A stretch of 14,770 nt of DNA from Clostridia bacterium (lineage in GTDB: Bacteria > Bacillota > Clostridia > Oscillospirales > Acutalibacteraceae): assembly GCA_017480265.1 (NCBI GenBank), contig JAFVAZ010000031.1:1-14770 (forward strand). The letters are read 5' to 3'. This document shows, piece by piece, positions 1-7,420 of this stretch. The position numbers and the translations under genes were made by a program. Each line of letters opens with the position of its first letter. Position 1 is the stretch's first letter. Below the pieces are notes generated by a model that worked only from the letters and a program-made list of their open reading frames with translations, made no database searches and was not told where the DNA came from.

Positions 1-547
1 ATTGCAAGCAAGCGTCCGAAATTTCGCCATCTTTTACAATTACTGTTTCAATGCCGGAATCTTGGGGCTGCAAATTAAGCATAGAAGCATCAACGGTTTG
101 CTTTTCCGGCTTTTTTATTATACTCAATTTCCCGTTAGTTTCTACTATCGCATAAGCGATATCTGAAAGGCTGGACACCTCTAGCTGACGCAATTGCTCC
201 TCCAAATCATCTATACTCATCCGCAGATCTGTCATTTTTTTCTGATCTAATTTCCCGTTATCTATCAAAGTAACAGGGTTGCCGCATATGAATCTTCTGA
301 ATCTAGAATTTTTTAACATGAATGTTGAAATTAATATCTCAAAGGCTACTAAAACTATTATAGGAATAATGCCCGTAAGTATAGGAATATTAGGGTTTTG
401 CATGGGGATAGAAGCTATATCTGATATTAATAACGTAACTACGAGTTCAGATGTTTGCAGTTCGCTGATTTGCCTTTTACCCATTAACCGTACAGCTAGT
501 ATTATTATTGTATATAAGAGGATTGTACGTATAAAAGATATTATCAT
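1..547 (-). CDS. DUF421 (YetF-like) membrane protein, 3' end outside window
   Basis: The minus strand reads open from an ATG at 547-545 to the window edge, giving the first 182 residues. The N-terminus has about three membrane helices (roughly residues 3-20, 33-48 and 56-77). Between and after the first two lies the hallmark DUF421 stretch RLMGKRQISELQTSELVV followed by LLISDIASIPMQ (residues 20-50). A soluble domain starts near residue 80 with VTLIDNGKLDQKKM and continues with AYAIVETNGKLSII and TVIVKDGEIS, the repeated strand pattern of the YetF/YrbG/YdfR type. Family knowledge: these proteins sit in the membrane with a cytosolic C-terminal domain, and some spore-formers use relatives in spore membranes; the exact role is unsettled. 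A GGTGAT ribosome binding site lies just upstream of the ATG. It is divergent from rpsF. The C-terminus is not visible, so completeness cannot be judged. Confidence 0.88.
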   Translation of the reverse strand, partial: MIISFIRTILLYTIIILAVRLMGKRQISELQTSELVVTLLISDIASIPMQNPNIPILTGIIPIIVLVAFEILISTFMLKNSRFRRFICGNPVTLIDNGKLDQKKMTDLRMSIDDLEEQLRQLEVSSLSDIAYAIVETNGKLSIIKKPEKQTVDASMLNLQPQDSGIETVIVKDGEISDACLQ

Positions 548-671
548 ATTTATCACCGGATTTATTTTGTGTAAATAAAATTCCTTTTATACTTACATTA
601 CGTATTTGGTCGTTATAGAGTCTGCTAAGGGTAAAATTTAGTTTCCCGGTGGTTGCTTTCTTCCGTTTACA

Positions 672-717
672 TTTTTAGTTGATTTTTACTTTGCTACAAG
701 AAGCACTTGACTAAAAA
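672..717. repeat. Inverted repeat overlapping the rpsF -35 box
   Basis: TTTTTAGT (672-679) is repeated inverted as ACTAAAAA (710-717), with 30 bases between. The right arm overlaps the -35 hexamer of the rpsF promoter. It could be an operator or chance in AT-rich DNA; nothing else in the sequence supports a function. Confidence 0.25.
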
Positions 718-740
718 TAATAATTTCATTATACTATAAT
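707..740 (+). promoter_or_regulatory. Promoter of the rpsF-ssb-rpsR operon
   Basis: TTGACT (707-712) and TATACT (730-735) are separated by exactly 17 bases, a good sigma-A-type promoter. A second perfect TATAAT overlaps at 735-740 but sits too far from the -35 box (22 bases). Transcription would start near 742-747, leaving a leader of about 80 bases before rpsF. I looked for the conserved S6:S18 leader motif there and did not find it. Confidence 0.8.
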
Positions 741-823
741 AAAGGTATTAGAAATTAATCTTAGTCTACTATCCTTGCTCTTATTTTTTATAAGGGTCTT
801 TAGTCCAAAAGGAGGTGAAAAAG

Positions 824-1114
824 GTGACCGAGGTTCAAAATGCATACGAGACAGTATTAGTGATCTCCGCAAAATTGGGAGATGATGATATTTTAAGTTT
901 AGTTCAAAAATTTAAAGAACTAATCGAAAAAAATGCAAAGCTCAGCAAAGTTGATGAATGGGGTAAGCGCAAACTTGCTTATGAAATTAACAAAGAATCA
1001 GAAGGCTACTATATTCTTTTTGAGTTTGTTAGTTCCCCATCTTTCCCGGCGGAGCTTGATCGTAATTATAAAATTACAGATGGGATATTGCGTTCCATTA
1101 TAGTGAAAAAATAA
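824..1114 (+). CDS. rpsF: 30S ribosomal protein S6
   Basis: S6 binds 16S rRNA in the platform of the small ribosomal subunit as a partner of S18, which is encoded two genes downstream. The protein of 96 residues has the family's N-terminal YETVLVISAKL strand, the central GKRKLAYEINKESEGYYILFEF segment in pieces typical of S6, and the LDRNYKITDGILRSIIVKK ending. Length matches the usual 95 or so residues. I place the start at GTG 824: the GGAGG at 811-815 is 8 bases upstream. The longer frame starting at GTG 815 would begin inside that ribosome binding site and add three residues. First gene of an operon with ssb (31-base gap) and rpsR. Nothing looks damaged. Confidence 0.96.
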   Translation: MTEVQNAYETVLVISAKLGDDDILSLVQKFKELIEKNAKLSKVDEWGKRKLAYEINKESEGYYILFEFVSSPSFPAELDRNYKITDGILRSIIVKK

Positions 1115-1145
1115 ATTTCTGTTTATTTAAAAGGGAGGAATTACA

Positions 1146-1607
1146 TTGCTAAACAGATCTATACTAATGGGTAGATTAACTGCAGACCCGGAACTTAGGC
1201 ACACCAATAACGGTATCGCCGTCACGTCATTTACTTTGGCGGTGGATAGGACTTATGTGCGGGCAGGGGCCGAGAGGGAAACTGATTTTATCGATATTGT
1301 CGCATGGAGAAGCACAGCGGAGTTTGTATGCAAATATTTCAATAAAGGACAGCTTGTAGCTGTAGAGGGTTCTATACAGACTAGGTCGTATCAGGATAAA
1401 GACGGGAATAAGCGGCGGGCTTTTGAGGTTATTGCAGATAATGTACATTTTGCAGAACCGAAAAGAGATTATTCGCCATCTCCTGCTAAACACACTGAGG
1501 TAAATGGTGCTTCTGGTGGGGAAGAAAGCTCCAATTCCACGTCTTTTGAAAATGGTAGCATCGATGATTTTAAGGAAGTTCCCATGGACGACGATTTACC
1601 TTTCTAG
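1146..1607 (+). CDS. ssb: Single-stranded DNA-binding protein
   Basis: SSB coats single-stranded DNA in replication, recombination and repair and recruits partner proteins through its C-terminal tip. The 153-residue protein has an N-terminal OB fold: LNRSILMGRLTADPELR, then TDFIDIVAWRSTAEFV near residues 46-61 and VEGSIQTRSYQDKDGNKR near 76-93. A low-complexity linker rich in Ser, Gly and Glu follows from about residue 107, and the protein ends in the acidic tip MDDDLPF used for protein contacts. It starts at TTG 1146, with GGGAGGA at about 1132-1138. Its place between rpsF and rpsR is the standard arrangement in Firmicutes and many other bacteria. The size is normal and no residues seem missing. 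Confidence 0.96.
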   Translation: MLNRSILMGRLTADPELRHTNNGIAVTSFTLAVDRTYVRAGAERETDFIDIVAWRSTAEFVCKYFNKGQLVAVEGSIQTRSYQDKDGNKRRAFEVIADNVHFAEPKRDYSPSPAKHTEVNGASGGEESSNSTSFENGSIDDFKEVPMDDDLPF

Positions 1608-1645
1608 TTTTTACCTAAAATTTTTCAAGAAAAGAGGTGTTAAAA

Positions 1646-1900
1646 TTGCCTGAAAAACAAGAGCGAGAAAACCGCCGAGGAAATAGAAGGATTATCAAGA
1701 AAAAAGCTTGTGCTTTTTGCGTTGATAAAGTAGAAGATATAGATTATAAAGACGTTGCAAAGCTTCGCAGGTTCCTCTCTGAAAGGGCAAAAATCCTGCC
1801 GAGGAGGGCAACCGGGACTTGTGCACAGCATCAAAGAAAGCTAACTACTGCCTTAAAAAGAGCGCGACATTTAGCATTATTGCCTTTTAGCAATGATTAG
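1646..1900 (+). CDS. rpsR: 30S ribosomal protein S18
   Basis: S18 pairs with S6 on the small subunit platform. The 84-residue protein has the classic core: KACAFCVDKVEDIDYKD, LRRFLSERAKILPRRATGT and CAQHQRKLTTALKRARHLA, ending LLPF. The CxxC near residues 19-22 together with the later CAQH are the ligands expected of the zinc-type (C+) form of S18. I place the start at TTG 1646 because GAGG at 1634-1637 lies about 8 bases upstream. The longer frame from GTG 1637 begins within that site and adds three residues. Last gene of the rpsF operon, followed by a strong terminator. rplI, often the next gene in other bacteria, is not here. Confidence 0.96.
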   Translation: MPEKQERENRRGNRRIIKKKACAFCVDKVEDIDYKDVAKLRRFLSERAKILPRRATGTCAQHQRKLTTALKRARHLALLPFSND

Positions 1901-1950
1901 TTTTTAAGCCATTATAGTGCAATTTATTTTTGCTTTTATTTGCATTATGC

Positions 1951-1988
1951 TCTCCCTGATTTAAGTAATTAAATTAGGGGGATTTTTT
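1951..1988 (+). terminator. Rho-independent terminator after rpsR
   Basis: A 14-base-pair stem (1951-1964 with 1969-1982, allowing two G-T pairs) encloses a GTAA loop and runs into six T residues (1983-1988). It ends the rpsF-ssb-rpsR transcript. Confidence 0.93.
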
Positions 1989-2113
1989 ATGAGAATTTTT
2001 TAAATTATATACAATAAAAATATATCTTGCAAAAATAAATTAGGTTTTACAGCGTGCAGCGGCCGCGATTATTATGCATTAAATAAAAAAATAATAAATA
2101 TTTTTAAAATATA

Positions 2114-2142
2114 TTGAAATAATCACAAAAATATGGTATAAT
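2114..2142 (+). promoter_or_regulatory. Promoter of the 903-residue secreted protein gene
   Basis: TTGAAA (2114-2119) and a perfect TATAAT (2137-2142) are 17 bases apart. The expected transcription start, about 2148-2150, falls within or at the edge of the hairpin at 2146-2182. Confidence 0.82.
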
Positions 2143-2145
2143 AGT

Positions 2146-2182
2146 TTCCAGTTAAAGAAATTTTTTCATACTTTAACTGGAA
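2146..2182 (+). promoter_or_regulatory. Hairpin at the mRNA 5' end
   Basis: TTCCAGTTAAAG (2146-2157) is perfectly inverted at 2171-2182, with a 13-base loop. It lies just downstream of the -10 box, so the messenger would begin with this stem, about 12 bases before the GAGGAGG ribosome binding site. Terminal stems of this sort are known to protect bacterial mRNAs from 5'-end decay. As DNA it could also be an operator. There is no T run, so it is not a terminator. Confidence 0.6.
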
Positions 2183-2210
2183 TTATTTATTTTTGAGGAG
2201 GAATTTTAAG

Positions 2211-4922
2211 ATGTTTTTAAAAAAATTGTTCGCGATATCTTTGGCGTCAGCTATTTTTAGCTCAAATTTTTCGAATGTTTCTTTGGCGAATCAAAGAAAC
2301 GAGGTAAGTATTTATGCAGAGCCACAAATGAGGGTAGAAAAGGGATTAGATAATGATGAAGCTAAAAGTACAAAAAGCTTTAAATTTTCTGGAACCAAAG
2401 CAAAATTGGATTTATTTCAAGGGGATAATTTAGATATAGCGCTAAGGCAAGGCATAAGGTTTATTTTAGATGATACCCAAAGTAACTATGTGGATGATAA
2501 AAAATCATTAAATGAGTTTATTTTGAAAAATCCCCTGGTTGTGGAGTGCATATTAAGTACCGAGAGATATTTAAACGAAAATGAAGACTCACAAACTGAT
2601 AGGCAAGTAGAATTATTAAGAAGGCTATATAGTTTAAAAATATTGATGGAAATCGATGAAAATATCCCAGATACAAACGGGTTTTACAGATTTGTATCTT
2701 CTATGATGGATGCGTATAAAGTTTTGATTTCTAGGGAATTGGCAGATGAGATCTTGGAACAAAACAGAAAAGACATTGAGAGTAAACTAAGTACGGAGAG
2801 CGTATCTAAGAATGTATCTGTATCAGCTACAGCAAGCTCAGCACCGTTTGATTTTGGAATCTCTGTTGGTTTTTCTAATGAAGAAGGTGCTACAGAAAAG
2901 GATTTCTATAGGATAAGTAACTCTGCGAATTTATCAATATCGGTCGGAGTAGGGTTAAAAGGCTACCTGGGAGCAAGTTTGGAAAATAAAACTCAGTTTA
3001 CGAGGAGCCTGATATTCCTTTCTTTAGAGCAATTCTTAGATACTGACTATAAAGATGGGAAAATCACAACGATTGAATTAAGTGACGAGAAAGTTAAAGA
3101 AACTATAAATGCTAGAAAAGAAATGCAAAAAAATGAAAAAAAATTATTATCTAACATGAAGACATCAATTGAATGGTACTTAAAAATAGCAGAGGTTATC
3201 CCACAGAACACAAAGTTTATATGGCCCAATATAACAACCACTAAAGACAATATTCATACAGAAGATGAAATAAAAAACACTATTAGTTTAAGCTCCTATG
3301 CAAAATTTTTAGCATCTCTAGGATTTAAAGTATCTACTGATGCTGGGGTTACTTTTACAAATATACCGCACTCATACCTCAGCTTGATTGATGAAGACTG
3401 TGCACCATCAGATTATGTTAGGTCTGCAGATGATATTGTAAAATTCTTAAAACAATCTAACGGTAAGAAATTTAAAGAAATAAAAGCACTCTTTGGAGAA
3501 TATCTGAATGAAGAGGGCAATTTTGCAGGTGATATTGCAAAGGAAGAGCAAGTCATTTCTATAATTTTATCCAATTTAATAGGAGACATTAGGCACTATA
3601 ATTTCGCTTTATCTATTTTATCGGATGCTAGTATACCTAAAGAGAATAAAGAAGACGCAAGAAAAATAAAGCATAAAATAGAATCAAATTGGATACATAT
3701 TAATTTTTTAAAAACAAATAAAGGACGGCTAGAGATCCTAAAAGCCGCCATAGCAATAGCAGCATATTTAAGAGAATATGCTACTACTAGAAATGAAATT
3801 GGATTATTTGAAAAGCTATATGATGAAATTGAATATCTATCAAAAATGCAGGTATTCTCTAGGAATAAGAAGAAACAAGCATCAAACTTTGAAACAGACA
3901 TAAAAAGAGCATACAAAAGCTTAAATGGAAATATAAATCTAACTATACCTATGGTAGGGGAGGCTTTTGTGGATGTATCTTACTGCGATAATTTGAGTGA
4001 TTGTAAATTTGATACCAGCAAAGACTTAACTTTAAAAATACAATTACCGATAGTAAACGAAAGAGTAGTAGGTACAGAAACAGTAAAAAATAAGATTATA
4101 GATATCATAGAGAAAATATCTGCCGAACAAGAATTGGATGAAAAGACCATTGAAGTTTTAAATAAAACCGTTTCTTTGCTTGAAAAAAAATATTATTCAA
4201 TGATAGAAGATTTAGGCATAGAAAAAGCCACCACTATCCCATTGGTTTTCTCAATTAATGCATACCTCAACCTGAATTTTTATTTGACAAAAATAGATGC
4301 AACGAAAGAAAACGAAAAACTAAAGGCATTACCAGGAGAAACCGAAGCTACTATAAAAATTAACGATGAATGGGTATTAAAATTAATAAAAAGGGTAGAT
4401 TCTAACCTGGCTAAAGTAAAATTAAATGCCGGAGAGTTTGTGAAGATCAATGCATCATCAAAACTGAGCAAAGCTTCAAGTCAGATGGGTTCTGATACAT
4501 TCCAATATATTGTGAATAAATATAATGCTTTTGAAACAGGCTTGAATGAAAAATCAGGTAAAAACAACACTTTGTGGGATACGTTCAAAGAGACTCGAGC
4601 CCCGCAAATAAAAGAGATGCTGAGAAATCTTTCAGATAAAGATAAAAATATACATTACGAATTACAAATAATGTATAATGATATAGCGCAAAATATTGAT
4701 GAAGATTCGAAATTAAGTGCAACGCAAAGAAAACAGTTAATGGGAAAAGTTGACTTAACCTTTAAAAGTCTAATAGAATCATGTGAAAAATTCAGCTTAT
4801 ATGATTCCGAAGAAGACTTTGAATTAGCATCAAAGTATTTAGACGATGTATTGAATCTAAATTACTATTACAGTTACATACCGGAATTAGATAGGATCTT
4901 TTATAAGAAAATATCAAAATAA
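2211..4922 (+). CDS. Large secreted protein of unknown function (903 residues)
   Basis: I do not recognise this protein. Residues 1-26 form a clear signal peptide: lysines, a hydrophobic stretch and a cleavage site after NVSLA. I see no later membrane helix, LPXTG motif, lipobox or wall-binding repeat, so the mature protein of about 877 residues is probably released or loosely attached. Most of it is charged and looks alpha-helical. Two beta-like patches stand out: a Ser/Gly-rich alternating segment near residues 203-260 (FDFGISVGFSNEEG, then LSISVGVGLKGYLGASL) and another near 570-620 (INLTIPMVGEAFVDVSY). Five cysteines are visible (near 103, 398, 593, 598 and 859). The start is ATG 2211, with GAGGAGG at 2195-2201; a TTG at 2193 would overlap that site. 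It has its own promoter, 5' hairpin and A-rich coding strand, and no obvious operon partner. A host-interaction role is only a guess. Confidence 0.9.
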   Translation: MFLKKLFAISLASAIFSSNFSNVSLANQRNEVSIYAEPQMRVEKGLDNDEAKSTKSFKFSGTKAKLDLFQGDNLDIALRQGIRFILDDTQSNYVDDKKSLNEFILKNPLVVECILSTERYLNENEDSQTDRQVELLRRLYSLKILMEIDENIPDTNGFYRFVSSMMDAYKVLISRELADEILEQNRKDIESKLSTESVSKNVSVSATASSAPFDFGISVGFSNEEGATEKDFYRISNSANLSISVGVGLKGYLGASLENKTQFTRSLIFLSLEQFLDTDYKDGKITTIELSDEKVKETINARKEMQKNEKKLLSNMKTSIEWYLKIAEVIPQNTKFIWPNITTTKDNIHTEDEIKNTISLSSYAKFLASLGFKVSTDAGVTFTNIPHSYLSLIDEDCAPSDYVRSADDIVKFLKQSNGKKFKEIKALFGEYLNEEGNFAGDIAKEEQVISIILSNLIGDIRHYNFALSILSDASIPKENKEDARKIKHKIESNWIHINFLKTNKGRLEILKAAIAIAAYLREYATTRNEIGLFEKLYDEIEYLSKMQVFSRNKKKQASNFETDIKRAYKSLNGNINLTIPMVGEAFVDVSYCDNLSDCKFDTSKDLTLKIQLPIVNERVVGTETVKNKIIDIIEKISAEQELDEKTIEVLNKTVSLLEKKYYSMIEDLGIEKATTIPLVFSINAYLNLNFYLTKIDATKENEKLKALPGETEATIKINDEWVLKLIKRVDSNLAKVKLNAGEFVKINASSKLSKASSQMGSDTFQYIVNKYNAFETGLNEKSGKNNTLWDTFKETRAPQIKEMLRNLSDKDKNIHYELQIMYNDIAQNIDEDSKLSATQRKQLMGKVDLTFKSLIESCEKFSLYDSEEDFELASKYLDDVLNLNYYYSYIPELDRIFYKKISK

Positions 4923-4966
4923 AACAATAATTAAATGTTAATATTAAAATTTATTTATCAAAAATA

Positions 4967-4995
4967 TTGACATACGCAAAAATTTATTATATAAT
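4967..4995 (+). promoter_or_regulatory. Full-consensus promoter of the Nif11-like gene
   Basis: TTGACA (4967-4972) and TATAAT (4990-4995) match the sigma-A consensus at all 12 positions with the ideal 17-base spacer. This is the strongest promoter in the window and suggests high expression of the small gene downstream. It also shows that gene is not simply co-transcribed with the 903-residue protein. Confidence 0.9.
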
Positions 4996-5034
4996 TATAT
5001 TAATTTTAGTATTCATATAGGAGGGAAGATTAAA

Positions 5035-5373
5035 ATGTCAAGAGAAAATATTATTAAGTTTTATGCAATGGTAGAGGAGAACCCTAGACTACAAAAGAAA
5101 ATGCAAAAAATCGAAGGGAAAAGATCAAAAAAAGATGTAAACGAGCAAATAGTTGAATTAGCAGGAAAAAATAATATATACTTTACCACAAATGAATTGA
5201 TCGATTATTTAGCATCTCAAAATGAAAATCTGCAACAGGATTTAAATCAAAAGGTAAGTGGAGGGAGAACTTTTACAAAAGGCGAACTAGCAGCAGCAAA
5301 AGTAGCTAAGAAGTCTATAGTAAGTTCTGCTGAGCAACTTGCAAACAGCAATTATAAAGAAACATACAAATAA
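5035..5373 (+). CDS. Nif11-like leader-peptide protein, putative RiPP precursor
   Basis: The 112-residue protein starts at ATG 5035 after AGGAGGG. Its first 60 residues resemble the Nif11 leader domain: MSRENIIKFYAMVEENPRLQKK, a lysine-rich helix, then ELAGKNNIYFTTNELIDYL, which fits the family's pattern of a glycine-containing turn, an aromatic-T-x-x-E-L motif and a helix. A double glycine follows at 76-77 in KVSGG, the usual cut site for C39 peptidase/ABC exporters. The 35-residue tail after it (RTFTKGELAAAKVAKKS and onward) has several Ser and Thr but no Cys, which argues against a lanthipeptide-like product. Nif11-type leaders precede many peptide natural products, but some family members are not known precursors. 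No modifying enzyme or exporter gene lies nearby. The gene has its own promoter and terminator. Recognition is by eye; family membership is likely, function is inference. Confidence 0.72.
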   Translation: MSRENIIKFYAMVEENPRLQKKMQKIEGKRSKKDVNEQIVELAGKNNIYFTTNELIDYLASQNENLQQDLNQKVSGGRTFTKGELAAAKVAKKSIVSSAEQLANSNYKETYK

Positions 5374-5393
5374 AGAATATGGTATCCTCACAC

Positions 5394-5437
5394 AACAAAC
5401 AAGCAATTCCTAAAGCGGAACTGCTTGTTTGTTTTTT
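5394..5437 (+). terminator. Rho-independent terminator after the Nif11-like gene
   Basis: AACAAACAAGCA (5394-5405) pairs with TGCTTGTTTGTT (5422-5433). An inner TTCC/GGAA stem continues after one mismatch, with a six-base loop (5411-5416). A T run follows (5432-5437). It stands between two convergent genes; read from the minus strand the stem lacks a good T run, so it mainly serves the plus-strand gene. Confidence 0.88.
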
Positions 5438-5454
5438 ATTTTATGAATTTACGC

Positions 5455-6855
5455 TTAATTCCAAACATCTGTATCTTCTAGCCCTATGTCTTTAGCTTTA
5501 AATTCTGGCAGCTTTCCTTGCTTTTTCTGCTTTATATAGTCATCTAAAGCTTTTAGTGCAATCTTACCGATTCTCATTATGACCAGAATATTCATTATAG
5601 CCATCAAAGACATAAATATATCAGAAATATTCCACGCTAAATTTGACCTTACTTGTGCCCCTAAGAAAACCGCCAACACACACGTCACCCTAAATATATT
5701 TAAGACTACCTTATTATTTTTGATGAATAGCACATTTGACTCAGCATAGCAATAATTACCTATAATGGATGTAAATGCAAAAGTCAAAATTGCAAAAGCA
5801 ATTAAATGTACGCCCAAACTACCTATTTGTGACTTGACGGACTTCTGTACAAATAAAATTTGGCTTATTTTCTGGGTCCTATCAAGGCCCGACAAAAGGA
5901 CTATAAACGCTGTAGAACTACAAATCAACATAGTATCTATAAAGACCGAAAAAAGCTGCGCCAAACCTTGATTCACAGGATGTTTCACATCAGCTGAAGC
6001 TGCCGCATTGGGAGCGCTACCCATACCGGCTTCGTTCGAAAATAGCCCCCGCTTAACACCATGCACTAATGGTGCCAATACTCCTGCAGAGAAAGGCGAC
6101 GTCATGATGGCGCGGATGCTAAACGCTTCGCTAAAAATGGAATGCAGTACAGAAGGGACTTTATTTATATTTTTCCCGATTATAAAGATAGATAGCATCA
6201 CGTACGCTATAGACATAATAGGGACGATATACTCTGATATAAAAGCGATCCTATGCGTACCACCCCATATCACCAGAGCTGTGACTACAGCCAACCCCAA
6301 CCCCACCAAAAGAGGATATATGGTGTTATTGTAGTTATCTATATAGTATTCTAACGAAGACGAAAGCTGATAAGATTGCAGCATATTAAAGCCGTAGGCG
6401 TATCCACCAATGAGCAAGCAAGCAAATATGATACCCAGATATTTTTTGTGCATAGCCTTGGAAATATAATAAGCAGGGCCTCCTCTAAAGGAACCGTCCT
6501 TATTTTTCACTTTATAAATTTGCGCAAGGGTACTTTCCACAAAAGCTGACGTGCACCCCAATACAGCCATAATCCACATCCAAAAAATAGCTCCCGGCCC
6601 TCCTGCCACAATAGCCAGCGTAATCCCAGCGATCTGCCCGACACCGATCCTGGAAGCCATCGATATCATCAGAGATTGAAAAGGAGATACGCTCCCGGTT
6701 TTTGGTTTATGGAATAAGGATTTTATGGAGTCTTTGAATAATCTTATTTGGACGAATTTTGTTCTAAGCGTAAAATAAATCCCAGCTGTAATCAGAAGAG
6801 GAATCAAAACAATTGATAAGTATTTATTCATAGCTCTTAAGATTGTTATTACCAC
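5455..6855 (-). CDS. Alanine/glycine:cation symporter (AGCS family)
   Basis: Members of this family carry alanine or glycine into the cell with sodium or protons. The 466-residue protein is highly hydrophobic with about ten or eleven membrane helices. Family signatures are visible in order: ISMASRIGVGQIAGITLAI with AGGPGAIFWMWIMAVLG (residues 64-100), FRGGPAYYISKAM (123-135) and GVKRGLFSNEAGMGSAPNAA (266-285), followed by HPVNQGL. The more usual form of the first motif is TRVGTGNIAG, so a few positions differ from the common version; substrate cannot be read from that. I keep the GTG start at 6855, which has GGTGGTGG about 7 bases upstream; an ATG eight codons further in (6831) has no comparable site. 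Transcribed alone, from its own promoter, convergent with the Nif11-like gene. Confidence 0.93.
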   Translation of the reverse strand: MVITILRAMNKYLSIVLIPLLITAGIYFTLRTKFVQIRLFKDSIKSLFHKPKTGSVSPFQSLMISMASRIGVGQIAGITLAIVAGGPGAIFWMWIMAVLGCTSAFVESTLAQIYKVKNKDGSFRGGPAYYISKAMHKKYLGIIFACLLIGGYAYGFNMLQSYQLSSSLEYYIDNYNNTIYPLLVGLGLAVVTALVIWGGTHRIAFISEYIVPIMSIAYVMLSIFIIGKNINKVPSVLHSIFSEAFSIRAIMTSPFSAGVLAPLVHGVKRGLFSNEAGMGSAPNAAASADVKHPVNQGLAQLFSVFIDTMLICSSTAFIVLLSGLDRTQKISQILFVQKSVKSQIGSLGVHLIAFAILTFAFTSIIGNYCYAESNVLFIKNNKVVLNIFRVTCVLAVFLGAQVRSNLAWNISDIFMSLMAIMNILVIMRIGKIALKALDDYIKQKKQGKLPEFKAKDIGLEDTDVWN

Positions 6856-6903
6856 TTAATTTACCACCACCCTATTTTTTAAAATTTTTTATTATTACTT
6901 GAA

Positions 6904-6932
6904 ATTATATCACAATAAACTAAACATTGCAA
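6904..6932 (-). promoter_or_regulatory. Promoter of the AGCS symporter gene
   Basis: Read on the minus strand, TTGCAA (6932-6927) and a perfect TATAAT (6909-6904) are 17 bases apart. They sit about 50 bases before the GTG start. Confidence 0.75.
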
Positions 6933-7213
6933 CTGCATTATCACAAAAATTTATACTTTAGAACTAAATCCTAAAAAAATAAAATCTTAAAGATAGACAA
7001 CTCCCAAAATATAAAAAGAAGAAAAAATGTGAGAAATATAAACGACAGCAGAGCAAGAAAAGAGCTCAAATGCAAAATATTTGGAGCATTTAGGCGCATA
7101 TTGATAATTAATTTTCATTTTTTAGTGTCAATTGCATTTTGTGCGCCATTTTTGAAAAGATAAAATGATTTTATAATAAGCCGCCAGAAAACCAAAGCGA
7201 CGCTCCCTTTGTA
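6933..7213. other. Gene-free spacer between divergent AGCS and pot promoters
   Basis: No coding frame, tRNA or known RNA element is apparent in these bases. The only structure I see is a pair of short inverted repeats: GGCGCA at 7093-7098 with TGCGCC at 7142-7147, and just inside them ATTGA with TCAAT. Without a T run or a promoter arrangement I cannot assign a role. Confidence 0.5.
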
Positions 7214-7242
7214 TTGACTTTTTTAATTTTTAAATATATAGT
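7214..7242 (+). promoter_or_regulatory. Candidate promoter of the potABCD operon
   Basis: TTGACT (7214-7219) and TATAGT (7237-7242) are 17 bases apart. If used, the transcript would carry an untranslated leader of about 170 bases before potA. That leader has a small hairpin (GCTTGC 7370-7375 with GCGAGC 7385-7390) just before the ribosome binding site. I see no known riboswitch. Confidence 0.6.
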
Positions 7243-7420
7243 AAACAAGTATATAGTTGATTTTTGGGAGTGCAAATAGCGGTTTTCATACTGAGATGAA
7301 GAACTTGTGGAATTATATTATACAAGGATTAACGATTAAATTTACCAGAAATGAAGATGATGATAGTCCGCTTGCATAAATGCCGCGAGCAGTATGCTTC
7401 TCATTTTGGAGGGGAATGAA

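Noticed and set aside
279..578. Plus-strand open frame of 99 codons
   Set aside because: It is the antisense shadow of the DUF421 gene on the minus strand, which matches family motifs throughout; it also lacks a ribosome binding site.
815..823. Longer start for rpsF at GTG 815
   Set aside because: That GTG lies inside the ribosome binding site; GTG 824 has ideal spacing and gives the normal S6 length.
742..823. S6:S18 autoregulatory leader RNA before rpsF
   Set aside because: The leader is short and I could not find the conserved CCG-containing loop or a convincing stem.
1637..1645. Longer start for rpsR at GTG 1637
   Set aside because: It overlaps the GAGG ribosome binding site; TTG 1646 is properly spaced.
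2193..2210. Longer start for the 903-residue protein at TTG 2193
   Set aside because: It overlaps the ribosome binding site GAGGAGG, and ATG 2211 gives a cleaner signal peptide.
7394..7420. Longer start for potA at ATG 7394
   Set aside because: No ribosome binding site precedes it, while GGAGGGG lies between it and TTG 7421.
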